In this document: positions 1-12,300 of the stretch, piece after piece | Numbering within the stretch: the first letter of the stretch is position 1 | Layout: every line of letters begins with the position of its first letter | NCBI GenBank assembly: GCA_023634235.1 | Contig: JAMKCF010000008.1 | Coordinates: 4,097,001-4,161,000, forward strand | DNA from: Pisaster brevispinus | Taxonomy: Eukaryota > Echinodermata > Asteroidea > Forcipulatida > Asteriidae | Length of the DNA stretch: 64,000 nucleotides | Reading direction: 5' to 3' | Position numbers and translations under genes: made by a program | The notes under the pieces: model-generated | What the model was told of the DNA's origin: nothing | Database searches by the model: none | The model's input: the letters and a program-made list of their open reading frames with translations, nothing else

Positions 1-1669
1 ATTTACCCAAAATTTTGCCCATCGTCACGTAATTGACATCGGCTGAGGATGACGTAATTACCCACTGAGACATGTAAACATTCGACGCGCTATCGGTCTA
101 TTCTTCTGACAATGTGCCATTCTCTGCGGGATTCCACTACCTCGGAAAGGACCAGTGAAATGCTAACGGTCAGCACTATTTGGAATGCGACACACAAATT
201 GTTGTTGTTACAGTCCCTGGGTCATGGCCCATAGCCCCTGTGAAAATGCATAATGACAAGTGTAACAGGTAAACAAAAACAGGACGGTCCTTTTTACAGC
301 CTCGGTTTCTATACATATGTAAAAGGGATTACTGCAATATTGCAATTAACCAGAAACTAATTTCTTTGAGCTTTCAGGAATCTTTTTAGTTCTACTGGCA
401 AGTAATTTTTTTCAGTGGATCGAGTGGTTCGAGGTAAAGGTCGGGTAAAACGACATTACCATTAAATGCATTGAGCTCATTAAAATATATATTTATTGTA
501 AATCCTGAAAGTTCTCTGCCAAATTAAATCAATTAATAACGACATTTGTTATTATAAATCTTGGTCGAAGGCAGAATCAACGTTTAGTGACTTGTCCCTG
601 TCAGTTCTTCTGCTAGTCTTGACTTCTGATGTTTCCAACCCTAGATCTTCTAATCTCTAACACTGTCAGTAGTATATAACAACAACAACAGCAAAATTTG
701 GTAACGTAGTGAGCACACAACTGCATGTGCCTGGATGTGTGTTTTATGATGGGAAGAGTGAAATCAAACATGTTGCCGTGTGCAAGCAAGTCATGAGATG
801 ATACCATAATGTAACACAAAAAAGGTGTTCGTGACATTTTTGTTTTGTGTGCTATTAAGTCGATCGAGGGTTTGTTATAAAAATGAACGTATTGTGAACT
901 CTGAAATGGCGGCTTTACACGGTATAATGTGTTATGCATCATGGGGGTGGGGTCTGAAAAACGTTAACATTGTTTGTATTTTTTTTTCTTCAAAATCACA
1001 TTGGTCCTTGTGGAATTCCATCAACTTCACGCACGTAGCACACTGAGAAAAACAATGACTTAAGTGAGGAAAACAGAGCCGTGTGTGGGGGTGCTATGCC
1101 GATTTAACGTCACTATTTCAGCACGGAGGCTCGTAGGAACCTCTCACAAGATTCAGGCCGAGAGTGCTGTTTTGTTTTCAACGCCACGCTTAGGATTTTG
1201 GTGGCTACAGTCTTTGATGCTAGTTTTCATTTCTGTTCTCACAAATATGTAAAAACAACCATAGGTTGATGACACGGTTTGTTTGTTACAAAATTAATTA
1301 AATTTTTGGGCACCGTTTTAGTTAGAGGAGCAGCGCGATAGCCATACACAACAATCCTGTAATATTTTGATATTTACAATACGTGTGCGTGTATGTATTT
1401 CCCTTGCTTTTCAAATAGGGGCCTAGGAGGTTTGATTGTTCTCCATCTTGATTAGAATGTGTTTATTCCTCAACCGGAGTTTACGGCCGAAACGCGTAAA
1501 CCACGCATAGAGGCCCCTTACCGGTCTCCATATAGGACCCTTCTGGTATGACAACCGACTCACCGCATATCCTTCCCCATCTCCGATCTATCCCTCCTCA
1601 GGGTAAACAAGGCAGCTCCCAAACCATGGTGTCAGTCCCAGTAAAATTGCCTAGTTTCGTAATATTGGG

Positions 1670-1762
1670 GGGAGCCGGTGATCGAACCGGTGGCCACCCG
1701 GTTCTGAGTTGCGAGACGGTACCCGAGCGCCTTAGCCCAATGCGCTACTGCGTTGGTGCTTG
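1670..1762 (-). repeat. tRNA-derived SINE or tRNA relic
   Basis: On the minus strand there is an A-box-like stretch (TAGCGCATTGGGCTAAGG) followed about 45 bases later by a B-box-like GGTTCGATCACC. The segment before the A box does not pair with the GGCTCC at the 3' end, so no proper acceptor stem forms. It is best read as a decayed Pol III-derived repeat and not a working tRNA. Confidence 0.45.
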
Positions 1763-2393
1763 CCGAGGCCAATTCAAATTGTTAAAAGGCGAAGAAAATT
1801 CCGAGAGTGTTGGGACGGTCGTTTGGTCAATGGGATCAGAACCATTATACCATTGATTGCATTCTGCCCCACGATAGACCCCTACCATTTTTAAGCTGTT
1901 TGGTTTGCAGGTGCTGCCGAAACAGTATTCAAGGGTGTAAGCCACCGAACCAATATTGTTATTCTTGTTGAAATCCTTTTTGTTTTGGGGTTTGCATTGC
2001 AATGTTTAGTACCCTTGTAATAACTTCAACGATATTATTACAAAATCAGGTATAAAATGGTGTAAAAACGTTTTTAATCCTGAGGCTAAGTATGCCTATG
2101 TAGTACAATTAGTTCAATGATTCATGTTTTGTTTTTATTTGTCAATAAAATAACAATAAGTTGACAAATTTGAGAAACTTACAATACTTGGGAAAGCACC
2201 GATAAAAAGGTGGGTGAGAAAAGACCACAAGAACGTTTCTATGACTCTGGTTATTACTGAACAAAAACACACAGGCAGTTGTCTGCCAAGCCTCGGTTTG
2301 AATACATTTAATTGAATGGGTGGCATATTAAGATCTGTGCCATATAATAGAGATTTAAGCTTAGTAAAACGTTCCAGGCAACGGTGTCTAAAC

Positions 2394-2588
2394 AGGGCCG
2401 AATTTCATAAAGCTGTTTAGCAGACAATAATGCTTAGCAAATTTCTTAGCTGAGCAAAACAAAATAATGAGTGGGGCACCAGTTGCAACAGTGTAAACAT
2501 TATGGAATGTTGGATGGTAACTTATTTCTGCTGACCAAGTCTATGCTTAGCAAGATTTTGTGGTTACAGGCTTTATAAAATTGGGCCA
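2394..2588. mobile_element. MITE family A (GGGCCCAATTTCATA ends)
   Basis: The left end reads GGGCCGAATTTCATAAAGCTG and the right end is its inverted match, TTTATAAAATTGGGCC. The inside carries the family hallmarks GCTTAGCA and a central TGTAA...GGTAACTT section. It is a diverged copy of the family whose best copy is at 62008-62249. There is no coding capacity, so it is non-autonomous. Confidence 0.7.
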
Positions 2589-3264
2589 CGGTCACGTGCC
2601 TGGGAAATAGTGTGCAAATTGATCACAACTTTGTTTTATCAAACATTAAAATGCATTTCCACAAAGTTACATCATACCCCACAGGTTTGCTTGTTGAAAC
2701 TGTATGACCTCGGACATCTGTAGATATGTCCTTAAAACAGTTGAAGGCAGCTATTTGTTGTGGGATTCCGAAAGTTCGGGAAGGTTTAGTATGTTAAATT
2801 TCAGGAGCGTTTGGTATGCGCAAACAACTAATTGTTGTAACGGTCCACCGTGTGCAGACGATACTTCACTGAACAAATTAGAGCCAAGCACCGTCCTGCC
2901 AGCCTCGGTTTGGATACATTTAAACAAAACAAATACCCCCCCCTTCCCGTAACAATAAAACCTTTTGTACTCGGAATGTCACCGAGAAACTGAGTAATAA
3001 TTGTTTTAAATTCTTTCATTTAAAAAAAAATTACTTTAATGGTAGTCGGGTAGTGATTTTATGTGGGGAAAAATAGTTAGGAGCGTTTACAGTAATGGCA
3101 CGTATGAGGGCGGTATGCTAATTTAATGGTCGGTGATTTATGTGTAGCGGACAATAACCAAACAGACTTATGAAGGTAAACCACCTACCACAACCATGCA
3201 CGTGCTAATGGTAACTGCCGCTGGTTCCCTGCTTCTCTTCTCGTCATGATGATCAGTCAACAAG

Positions 3265-6050
3265 ATGGCAGTCTGTGTTGCAGTGATAGCGAAAGAGGTA
3301 AAAATCATTTTGAAATTGTTGTTACATTACAATTCAGACCATTTTACAAGCTACACAACCAGCATACCATGTTTAATAGGAATATATAGACTGTGTTGTG
3401 TAACGTAACAGGCCTTGAATTGAGAGGGCAAGGCCATTTTCATTTTGCAAAGGGCACTTCCAAAAAATGTAAACTCTTCTTATGAATGATGATGTAGGCG
3501 TACTGAATCTGTGGGAAACTTCTGAAAGGGCACCTAGGCCAAGACCAGCACAGTTTATTTAGTGCCAAGTGGTAGGAAACATTTCCGTATCCAGCCACCA
3601 CTTCTTCATTCGTTATGAAATAAAATAGTATCTCATTTTAATGAGATATTCCTTTGGGTAAAAATGAGTGAAAAAGCGGTGGCAGGATTAGGATACAGAA
3701 ATTTTTCCCAAGTGGTATGTATATATTTACAGTTTTGTTTATAAATTAATTTGAATTTAGGTGATAATTGTATATATTAATTTAAACGCACATTAGCTCC
3801 ATACATAGTGTCAATATGCTGAACTCCCTCCACTTTTTGGTCCTACGCCCAGATACCTTTAGGTGGTGAAATAATTGTTTTAGTAGAAACCCACGTTTTT
3901 ATGCCAAGTTATCACTTACCGTTGCTCAATTGCGGAGAGCACCTTAACATGAAAATGTATATGTGCTCATTTTGGTGTAATTTTATGCAAAATCTTAGAG
4001 CTGGCAATTGCTCGATTAAACATCGCCGGCACCATGATGTTTACCGTATTTGCCATTAATGGTTAATTCATCAATTGTATTGCTTAAGGACACAAGTGTC
4101 AAGACCGAAACTTGAACCCACACTCTGCAGATCAGAAACACCAGAGCTTGAGTTCGGTGCTCTCAACTGCTCGGCCACGACACGCCACTTTAAATAACTG
4201 TAAAAGAAATGTTGATTATTGTGATTTCTATATTGTCTGATTATATTGAATTACCAGCGCTGTATGTTTATTTTCACAGAATTATCCACTGTACATTAGC
4301 ACTATCCCAACTGAGAATGAGCTAAAATTCCACTACACCGTTCATACATGTTTAGACGTAATTGAAGAGAAGGTTTCGGCCGTCGGCAAAAGCGTCAATG
4401 ACCCCAGAGAGTTGTACCTCGGACTTCTGTATCCAACGGAGGACTATAAAGTGTATGGCTATGTGACAAACACCAAGGTCAAATTTGTGATTGTTGTAGA
4501 GTCATCCAATATGCAGCTGAGGGACAATGAGATAAGAAATGTAAGTCAAGTATCAAGTACTGCCGAGCACTGGGGTGGTTGAGTGAGTAGTACTCGAGTA
4601 CGAGTAGTTGGGCCATCAAGTACATGTACAAGTGTTTGACTACCGAGTATTCTGATATATCCAAGTACCAAGTCCCAGAATTACACGGAGGCCATGGAGC
4701 CTCTGTTGCCCCTGGTCTCGGCCTTGATGTCCCTTCCAAAAATGCCCACAGACTTTAAAGTTTAAGCGTTCCCAATGGAAATGCACATTAAAAAATGAAA
4801 ATGGCTTTGCCCACTCACAGATGAAATTCCCAGCTTGGAGTCCAACCGCCAAATACCAAGTATTTAAAGTACTTTATTAAAACAATATTGCATTTGTTGT
4901 TTTTTGACTAATTGCTACACAACAATGCGTGCATGTTATGATAGCTATTTTTTTTTACATAAATGCATCATTAGACAACTTAAATTCGACCTTATCATAG
5001 GTTTATGCACATACAGGCAAGCAGAAAGGAACTGTATGGTCTGTAATAGTTAACAGCTGAATGTCTCTTTGTCTTTCTCAGATGTTTAAGACGTTACACA
5101 ATGCTTATGTTGACATGCTCTGCAACCCTCTCTATACACCAGGAGAAAATATCAAGTCCAAGTAAGTGTCAAAACAGTGTTGTTAACCAAATCATTTTTT
5201 TTTTCAAGTCAAGTCGCAAGTCAATTTTGCTCAAGTCAAGTCAAGTCACAAGTCACATAATGTCCCGAAATAAGCCAACTCCCATGATGTTGAGACAGAC
5301 TTAAATACAATCAAAAACCTGTTAATAAATTCAATCCATGAATCAGACCTCATTCACTCTGACCTTTTATTCACATGAAAACTGTGGGAAAATACACACT
5401 TGTACTAGCACACCTTAGAAATTCACCTGAAGTGAAGCCACATTTATTTTAAACAATAATTGCATCTTGTTGTAAAATCAAATTTATCCAAGTCACTTCT
5501 CAACTCTCAAATAATTTTTGCACAAGTCAAGTCTCAAGTCATTTTCCCTCAAGTCAAGTCAAAACACAAGTCAACAAAACTGGCGAGTTGATCGAGTCTG
5601 ATCGAGTCTGACTTGAGTCCAAGTCACTAACACTATCAAACTCAACTCTGCTTTTTTTCCCCCTTCATACATGTACCACTACCTGCCATTTTAATTGTGA
5701 TCCATTTGAAATTTACAAACATGTTTTATAACGACATCGCAACCGTCTTTAGTCCAAGGAACTCAAATTTAAGCAGTTACTTGTGATGACTGAGCAAGTC
5801 ATTGTACCAGAAATTATTCAAATCTAACTCACAAATGGCTTATTGCTTCTGAATAGTGAAACTAGGGAATGTATCGACAGGCTCAGTTACATTTAATATG
5901 CAAAAATATACTAGGCTTGGAGTGGACCGGGCAGTATCACAGCATTCAATGTATACTAATAGGATATTTTGATATTTTTGTCCCCAATTTCCTCTTCTTT
6001 TTCAAAGGACGTTTGACAACACAGTTATGCAGATGATGGTTCAAGACTGA
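3265..6050 (+). CDS. TRAPPC2L: TRAPP complex subunit 2-like protein
   Basis: Four exons join to a complete 138-residue protein (human is about 140): 3265-3297, 4280-4540, 5082-5161 and 6008-6050. Every junction has GT-AG ends and keeps the frame. Exon 1 gives [11 protein letters not shown]. Exon 2 carries the diagnostic [40 protein letters not shown] and RDNEIRN. Exons 3 and 4 give [16 protein letters not shown] and [12 protein letters not shown]. The family is a longin-fold subunit of TRAPP, the tethering complex and Rab exchange factor of ER-Golgi and autophagic traffic, acting on the cytosolic face of membranes. The start ATG has A at -3 and G at +4. Intron 1 holds a dispersed repeat and a SINE head; intron 3 holds an AAGTC-rich repeat. 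Plus-strand AATAAA signals at 7541 and 7557 are plausible 3' ends. It converges on PABPN1. Confidence 0.97.
3412..3550. repeat. Dispersed repeat (GAGAGGGCAAGGCCATTTTC family)
   Basis: This is one of about eight copies of a roughly 150-bp sequence. Shared blocks, in order, are GAGGGCAAGGCCATTTTCAT, GCAAAGGGCACTTCCA, GGGAAACTTTTGAA and GGGCACCAAGGCCAAGACCA. Other copies lie near 4668-4835, 10733-10905, 18160-18255, 21968-22070, 28828-28892, 56739-56830 and 58385-58522, on both strands. I cannot assign a superfamily. Confidence 0.65.
4096..4183 (-). repeat. tRNA-Leu/Ser-like SINE head
   Basis: The minus strand reads GTGTCGTGGCCGAGCAG, then a CTCAAGC anticodon-like loop, a variable region and GGTTCAAG, ending in GACAC. 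The 88-nt span and long variable arm fit a class II tRNA ancestor. The acceptor arms pair at six of seven positions, with one wobble pair. The sequence beyond, TTGTGTCCTTAAGCAAT, is a typical SINE body block, so this is a SINE inside TRAPPC2L intron 1. A related truncated head is at 56883-56950. Confidence 0.65.
5192..5640. repeat. AAGTC-rich repeat element in TRAPPC2L intron 3
   Basis: Both ends of this stretch are made of short direct repeats of CAAGTCAAGTC and CAAGTCACAAGTCA, with an ordinary AT-rich centre. The left flank has AGTGTTGTTAAC and the right end, reversed, has AGTGTTAGTGACTTG, suggesting weak terminal inverted repeats of a non-autonomous DNA transposon. A fragment of the same family is at about 30520-30600. 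Confidence 0.55.
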
Positions 6051-6323
6051 CACTCCTCTACAGCAAAGAGAACTCTATCATACTGCCCCCCTGTAGATGC
6101 AGAATGCACCTCCTGAAAATGCACATCTACCATTTCTGGGGTCAATTCCTTTAGGTAAATTTTGACTCCCAAGATGGGGGACAGGATAGGCACGTCAAAG
6201 TGCGCTGCACGTTCTGCAAGGGGCCAATATCACAGATACAAAGTGATCATTCTGATGAAGCACCAGTAACTGCCATCATTGTACAGCCATCTTGTCTTTT
6301 GCCAATTCAAATACATACAAGAA

Positions 6324-6600
6324 GGGACCAATTTCATAAAGCTGTTTTCTGGTAAGCAATGTTTTATGCTCACTGCAGCAGGAAATCATGCGTAATTTCA
6401 TAAAGGAGCAAAAAGGTTCGACGGCATGTGTGCACATTCATAAAGCACTTTCATTAATTACTGCTTACAGAAACCCCCGGCAAGTTAGCATGCCTGTTGC
6501 TTTGCGTATGGTTAGCATTGTTTATGAAATAGAAGTTCTGCTAATGGCCGCTCCGTAAGCAGAAAGCGTCATCTGAAACATCTTTATGAAATTGGACCCT
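6324..6600. mobile_element. MITE family A
   Basis: Left end GGGACCAATTTCATAAAGCTG and right end TTTATGAAATTGGACCC are inverted matches. The interior has GGTTAGCA-type blocks and no open frame of note. Confidence 0.7.
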
Positions 6601-7540
6601 GATCTCGGTTTGAACCAACAAGAATCAGCCGTCATTCTTGTTACTGTACTCGGGGGTAACACGGCAGTAAGAACTATGATGAAGGCCTTCCACCGTCAGC
6701 CAGGGGGACACTTCCACAAATTGGCTCCACTGATTACCAGATGCCCATAGGCTCAATGCACTGGACCAATAGAGGCAATCGGCGACTTGAGTTACGTCAC
6801 TCATAGTGGGTACACATTATAAACAAACCAAGCAAGCAGTGGCATAAATAAGGGCCCCCCCCCAATCGATGTCCATACCCAGCCCAGGGTACCCCCCCCC
6901 CCCCATTCGACTTGGAAACTTCCAAAGTAAAATGTTACATTGTATATGCTTTAATGTGATAATTTAAATGTTTGTTAAACATTTTTTTCCATTTAAAAGC
7001 AGACAAATTTGTTTTGACACTAACGCCAGATTATCTTATAAAAAGTAGTGAATTACAACAAAAAAGGAGGCTCAAGAAAACGGAAACTCGGCCATATTTT
7101 AACCCTAGTTGCAGCGCTACTGTGCAGTGTGCATGGAAAAGCATGATTGCTTCTCACCTCGCAGTAGAGGCTCTCCGAAGCAGCCACGCTTGTCCATGCA
7201 AACTGCTCGTCACTTGCAAGTAGACACATTGGACACAAAGAAGAGGAGTCACTGACACAGATAGATATGTTGACAATTTTATTGGCATCTTCTTTCAAAT
7301 AACAGGTCAACAATTGCAAACATCTGGGGCCGGTTGCTTTTCTTTAAGGGTTCAACTTTCTCTAGAATATCTTACAGTGCAGAAAAGGAAAAACAGTTTT
7401 TCTCTCGTGAGTCTTTAAAGATTCTGAATAAGCATACACCGTATTTATTTTATGTATTTTTTTTTTCCATCTAATTGCCCTTGAATTTATGTAACTCCAT
7501 TACTGTTATATTTAACAAGAAATGTAAATATTGAAAAATG

Positions 7541-7546
7541 AATAAA
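7541..7546 (+). terminator. Candidate TRAPPC2L polyadenylation signal
   Basis: AATAAA, with a second copy at 7557-7562, about 1.5 kb past the TRAPPC2L stop. Earlier cryptic signals cannot be excluded without transcript data. Confidence 0.35.
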
Positions 7547-7594
7547 TATAAATAAGAATAAAAAATATGAACATAAGAAGACATCCAGTTTCTA

Positions 7595-7600
7595 TTTATT
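7595..7600 (-). terminator. Candidate PABPN1 polyadenylation signal
   Basis: TTTATT on the plus strand, so AATAAA on the minus strand, about 0.8 kb past the PABPN1 stop. Another copy is at 7692-7697 and is equally plausible. Confidence 0.35.
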
Positions 7601-8379
7601 CAGTCATTAAGCAGATTCAGTCATCTGAACATTTTTAACAAGATCATTGAACTCTGTAAATTCTGTAAATACTTCCTACAAAGCAACCTGTTTTATTTCT
7701 GTTTTCCTGTACAATCGGTAATAATAAATGGGATATTAGATTTTGCCAAGATATCTGTCGCAATTTTCTTAGATGTAATCACAGAAATAAACAACCATTT
7801 CAGGGCCAACGTAGACGTCATGAAATAAGACTGTACATGTATTTGTTTTACCTCGACTTCAAGAGCAGTTACACCAAAATAATCCAAACATCAAGAAATC
7901 TATTTAACTCACAACCATGAAATCAATCAAAAGACGAGGGAGGGGGGGGGAACCAACCAAAACAAAGCAAGGTTTTAAATCTGAATATAAAAAGGCCTAA
8001 CAAAAGGAAGAAGGGGGTAAAATCACCAAAAACAAAACAAGTAGTGTTCATGAAGTTTTACGAGTACCTTTTATGACGTCTCGTCCCTAATCAATTTCTT
8101 TTCAACAAATGATGCGGCATGAAAAGATTTAACGGAACAGATCAAAGGTCCCACATTCTGATTACTGTGAGTCACATACCTCAAAATACATTGGTCTTAA
8201 AAAGCTGGTTTAGATCGCAAAAAACGATATTTTGCATTTTCATTTTGTTGCTGATATTTTTTACACTCGTTTTCAAACGATTCTTTGACAAAGAAGATAA
8301 TGGCATGCTCACAAACATTTCCTCTAATATTGAAGACTTTGAAAAAAGCACCAAATATACATACAATTTTTTTTTTTTC

Positions 8380-9308
8380 TCAGTAAGGGGAATACCTGGT
8401 GTAGCGTCTCGGTCTGTGAAGAGAAAGAGAGACAAGAAGGTTGTTACTTAAACTGTTGTTTGTAGCAGGACCCTTTTTGTTGGCACCCATCATTTTAACA
8501 GGGATGAGATTTAACGACTTTCAAATAATTCCTGAAAAATTGCTCACTGGCCTGGGTTCTCCCTTATTCTAGACCCAGAACCTCCCAGAGCAGGAGGTTT
8601 ACAGACTCTGTGCATCACCAGAAACACAAAACTACAGTCATTTTCCATTTGCTGACTACTTTACTTCTTTCAAGAAATTTGTTTGAGTCCCGAGGACATT
8701 TTGAGAAAATCCTAAAATAAACGGGAAAAATCCTGAGAAATCCCACCCCTGATTAATCTTCTCACCTTTTCCAATAAACAGGGATGTGATTTCTCCGTTT
8801 TTAACCGGATATCCGGTTTTTTTTACCCCCCCCCAATTTTTTATTTATTTTTTTTAAATTCAGACCATAACAAACATGAAGATAAACCAAATAGAATGCC
8901 CCAGAGTGCAGATTAGGGCTTTTAAAACAAAAGATAAATGCATGTAAGTAGGCTTCGAGCTCGCAAGTTTTCGCCCTTGCAAGCTTTCACGCTTAGTGCT
9001 CACAGTTCAGGGTTTTTTTTTCAACAGCCTATCACATCACTGAATATAATTGTGGGTCAAGTAACACATGCTGCACAGCGAGGATGCATGAATATGAAAA
9101 TGTTCATAGGGAGGTTAATTACTCCGAAAATTAATGACCACAAAATCTTACTTGGTAAAGAGCACTTGAGAGCTGTTGCTATTATAAAAATTTGTTAGCA
9201 ACGACACCCTTTGAAGTAATGTAGTTTTAGAGAAAGGGGTAATTTTTCACAATTTTGAAATCTGAGAAAGGCTTCAGGCATTAAACCTTTCTCATGCATC
9301 TAAAAACA

Positions 9309-9339
<31 letters not shown>

Positions 9340-12300
9340 TGGGTGTTTTTTCTTTAAATTTCTTGCAACTTTGATGACCAATGAAGCCAAAATTTTCACA
9401 TGTTTGTTATTTTATGCATATGTTGGCATTGTTGGGATACACCAAGTGAGGATACTGGTCTTAGACAATTACCAAAAATATAAACTAAATATATAATCTA
9501 GTAAGGTATGTGGTAACACCATGTACATCATGATATCATCTCGGTATGAGTTGTGGTGTTTCTAAACAAGAACCAGTGGTGTTAACAGCTCAAATGTTTT
9601 GATCAGTATGCTCTGATCGTCTTCACATGACAGCTGGACTCTCGATGCTCCAGGCCCTGATGCTCCAGTACTTAAACAGTACTCCACAAGACCTATGTGC
9701 CCCAATCCTACCCTTTCTACTTTTTGAAGACAGAATACTGGCATTTGTATACAATGATTGCCGACAGTCTCTGTTGTCATAATCAGGGTTCTCCCCATGC
9801 ACAAGCTAGTGTATAGGGCCGATACACGCAAATAGCGTGCCGATATGCGTGATTTGCTGCCAATACTTTAAAAAATGTACATACTTCAGATCAAATTCGC
9901 CAAAAAACATCCAGATAAAACCTATTTAGAATACTCCATATTGCACAGTAGGACTTTTAAAACCAAGGTAAACACAGTAGAAAACATCTTAAGGACCTTG
10001 TTTTACTTCAGCTTGCTTTGGCCAAACTTTCAAAATGTGGGTCAAGAAGTCAAGAATGCCCCAACTTTTGAAAAATTCTAGGGAGAACCCTGCTAATGAA
10101 TTACTTTTGATCAGGAAGGAATTAGGAAGCATACAAATATTCAAACTTTTTAAAGAAAACATTACAAATTTCCTGATATGGAAAAAAAAGGAACTGACCA
10201 AGTACTTCAAAGGAATATTTTCTAATCCCTGATTATTCCCCCCCCCTCTCTTGATTTTGATCACACCAGAAGATGAGGATCAGTTACTTACCATGTTGGA
10301 TTTAACCAAGCCTCCACCAATCCAAGTAGACACCTTTCCCAGTCCCAACCTACAGTTAATTTTTCTCTCTCTTTTTTTTCTTCTTTTATTTATTTTTTCT
10401 TACTTAACTTTTTTTTATTCTTTAGTTTTTTTTTATATTGTTATTTTTTTTTATTCTCTTTGTTATTTTCTTATTGGTACAAAAGAACAAGAAATTGGGA
10501 TTAAAGTAACAGGACATCACATTTAAACACACATAATAAATAATAAAACGTACAGTTGACCCGGTGATTAAGTTGAGTGCATATTGGTGGAATGTAAAGT
10601 CCTTAATCACAGTCCGACATCAAACCGTTGGTACTCTGATTGTGGTGGCATTTCTGGGGCCTAATGATTCAGTTTACCGGTCCAGTCAAACAGGATCAAC
10701 AAAAATTTGATTGGATTTAAAGGATTTTTGCAGGCCCGGAGTTTTATCTTTGAGAGGGCAAGGCCATCATTCCCATTTAGCAAAGGGCACTTCCATTGGA
10801 AAATCTTATAGACTGCTGGAAACTTTTGAAGGGACACCAAGGCCAAGACCAGGGGCAACAGAGGTCATGGCCTCCGTGGCCTTTGTATAATTCCAAGCCT
10901 GGTTTTGGATTAGGATTAGGATTAGGATACGAATAAGGATTAGTATGCTAGAAAGAATCTCATGAAGACCTTATAATTGTCCCTAGTCTCCCACCAGTGG
11001 ATTCCATTACAACCTCATTTATTTGATATTTGGCACTAACTAGTGTTTATACCAAAAACACTTACAAATTTGACTGTCCGGACTTGTAACCAAAACATAC
11101 GGCCACATTATAAACCCAGTTTAATTCACATTAACTGACGGCCATCCACACTAATACTTATCAACAACTTTAAGTTCACTTCACAGAACTGTAAATTTCT
11201 TGTGCATTCTTGCAATTTTCTCCAAAACTACTCATTTGAAGTGATTCCGATTCCATCACGAATGTGACCATCGTCAGACATAGAAGTTCTTACCTGTATC
11301 TTCTTGGCCTGTAACCAGAGTAGGTGCTTCCATAGGGACTGTAGCCGCCACTGCGGTAAGCTCTGCTGCCTCGGAATCGCCCACGACTGGGACGGTCTGT
11401 GGTTGAAATGCCTGGCCGGTTGGTTCGTTTTGAAGACACCTTGAAACATGATGACAAAAGAAATCTTTTGATGCAGGGTATTGGAGTATTGGAGATCACA
11501 TTTTTTTTTTTAACTGTAATTCCCTTAACCCATCCCAACAATAGGAAAGAAAGAAAAAAGCCCAAATCTCGTTTCAGAAAAGGCCCATGGTCACATAAAC
11601 AAGGCTGATACATTGACCTCATTAACCAATTAGCAGAACCAGAAAAAAAGTAGCTGAAGGTCCAGGAGAAAATACCGAGACTGTTTTCTCTCACCTTAAT
11701 CTGTCTTCCTTTGAAAAGTGAGTCGTCCAGAGCTAAGGCAGGCTGTACCATATCCTTGTCACAAAACTCCACGTAAGCGAACCTGCAACAAAGAAAAGAA
11801 AAATGACATATCAATTTCCTGGCAGGGTTGTAAGGGAGCAAGAATTTGTATGAAGCCGTTGGGCAATGGCAGGCTCTATAGTCTACATCAGCATGTTTGT
11901 GCCTAAAGAATGCCACTGTTGTGGCAAAGTGAGTTATGGCTTGGTTGTCTCAAGAAACACACCGATAGTATGAGGGCTAATGGCTTGGCTGTATGTATAC
12001 ACCGGTGCTAGTATACACCTTCATCTTATAACCATCTTTTGTTGTGTCAATGTGTCCCCTCTCAACCACATCAATCACGACTACTGATTTCATTATGCTA
12101 AAAAGGAACCTGACTATTTTCCTTCTAGCCTCCGTTTGGTGCCATTGGTTTGGATGGGAGAAAAGTAAGATGGCTGCAACATGACATGTGAAAAAACAAA
12201 AAACAAAAACAGAACAGAATAGCTGGCATACATAAAAACAAGTTCAATACAAACTCCTACGAGTTTCCAAAGGGTAAAACAAGAAGAAAACATCCTGTCT

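Larger units (their letters stand above)
1..3264. other. Intergenic DNA upstream of TRAPPC2L
   Basis: I see no coding exon here; the short open frames lack splice context or recognisable motifs. It holds a tRNA-like relic (about 1670-1762), a MITE (2394-2588), and two copies of a sequence sharing the core GCCTCGGTTTGRATACATTTA (about 2251-2325 and 2866-2930), with a weaker third match near 290-330. The TRAPPC2L promoter is presumably in the last few hundred bases; I see no clear TATA box. Confidence 0.6.
6051..8379. other. Convergent 3' flanks of TRAPPC2L and PABPN1
   Basis: No coding exon is visible. The stretch holds a MITE (6324-6600), two homopolymer C runs (about 6847-6904), and the likely 3' untranslated regions of both neighbours. 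Plus-strand AATAAA occurs at 7541 and 7557, and minus-strand AATAAA at 7595-7600 and 7692-7697, so the two transcripts should end within a few hundred bases of each other or overlap. Confidence 0.6.

Noticed and set aside
4096..4183. Functional tRNA-Leu gene
   Set aside because: The acceptor stem has a mismatch, the T arm is poor, and SINE body sequence follows directly.
8119..8451. 110-codon plus-strand frame
   Set aside because: It overlaps PABPN1 exon 6 in antisense and has no features of its own.
10908..10935. Telomere-like tandem repeat
   Set aside because: The unit is GGATTA, not TTAGGG, with only four copies inside an intron.
11290..11916. Uninterrupted 208-codon minus-strand open frame
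   Set aside because: It runs through PABPN1 intron 4, which happens to stay open. Splice sites at 11695 and 11439 and homology show that the middle part is intron.
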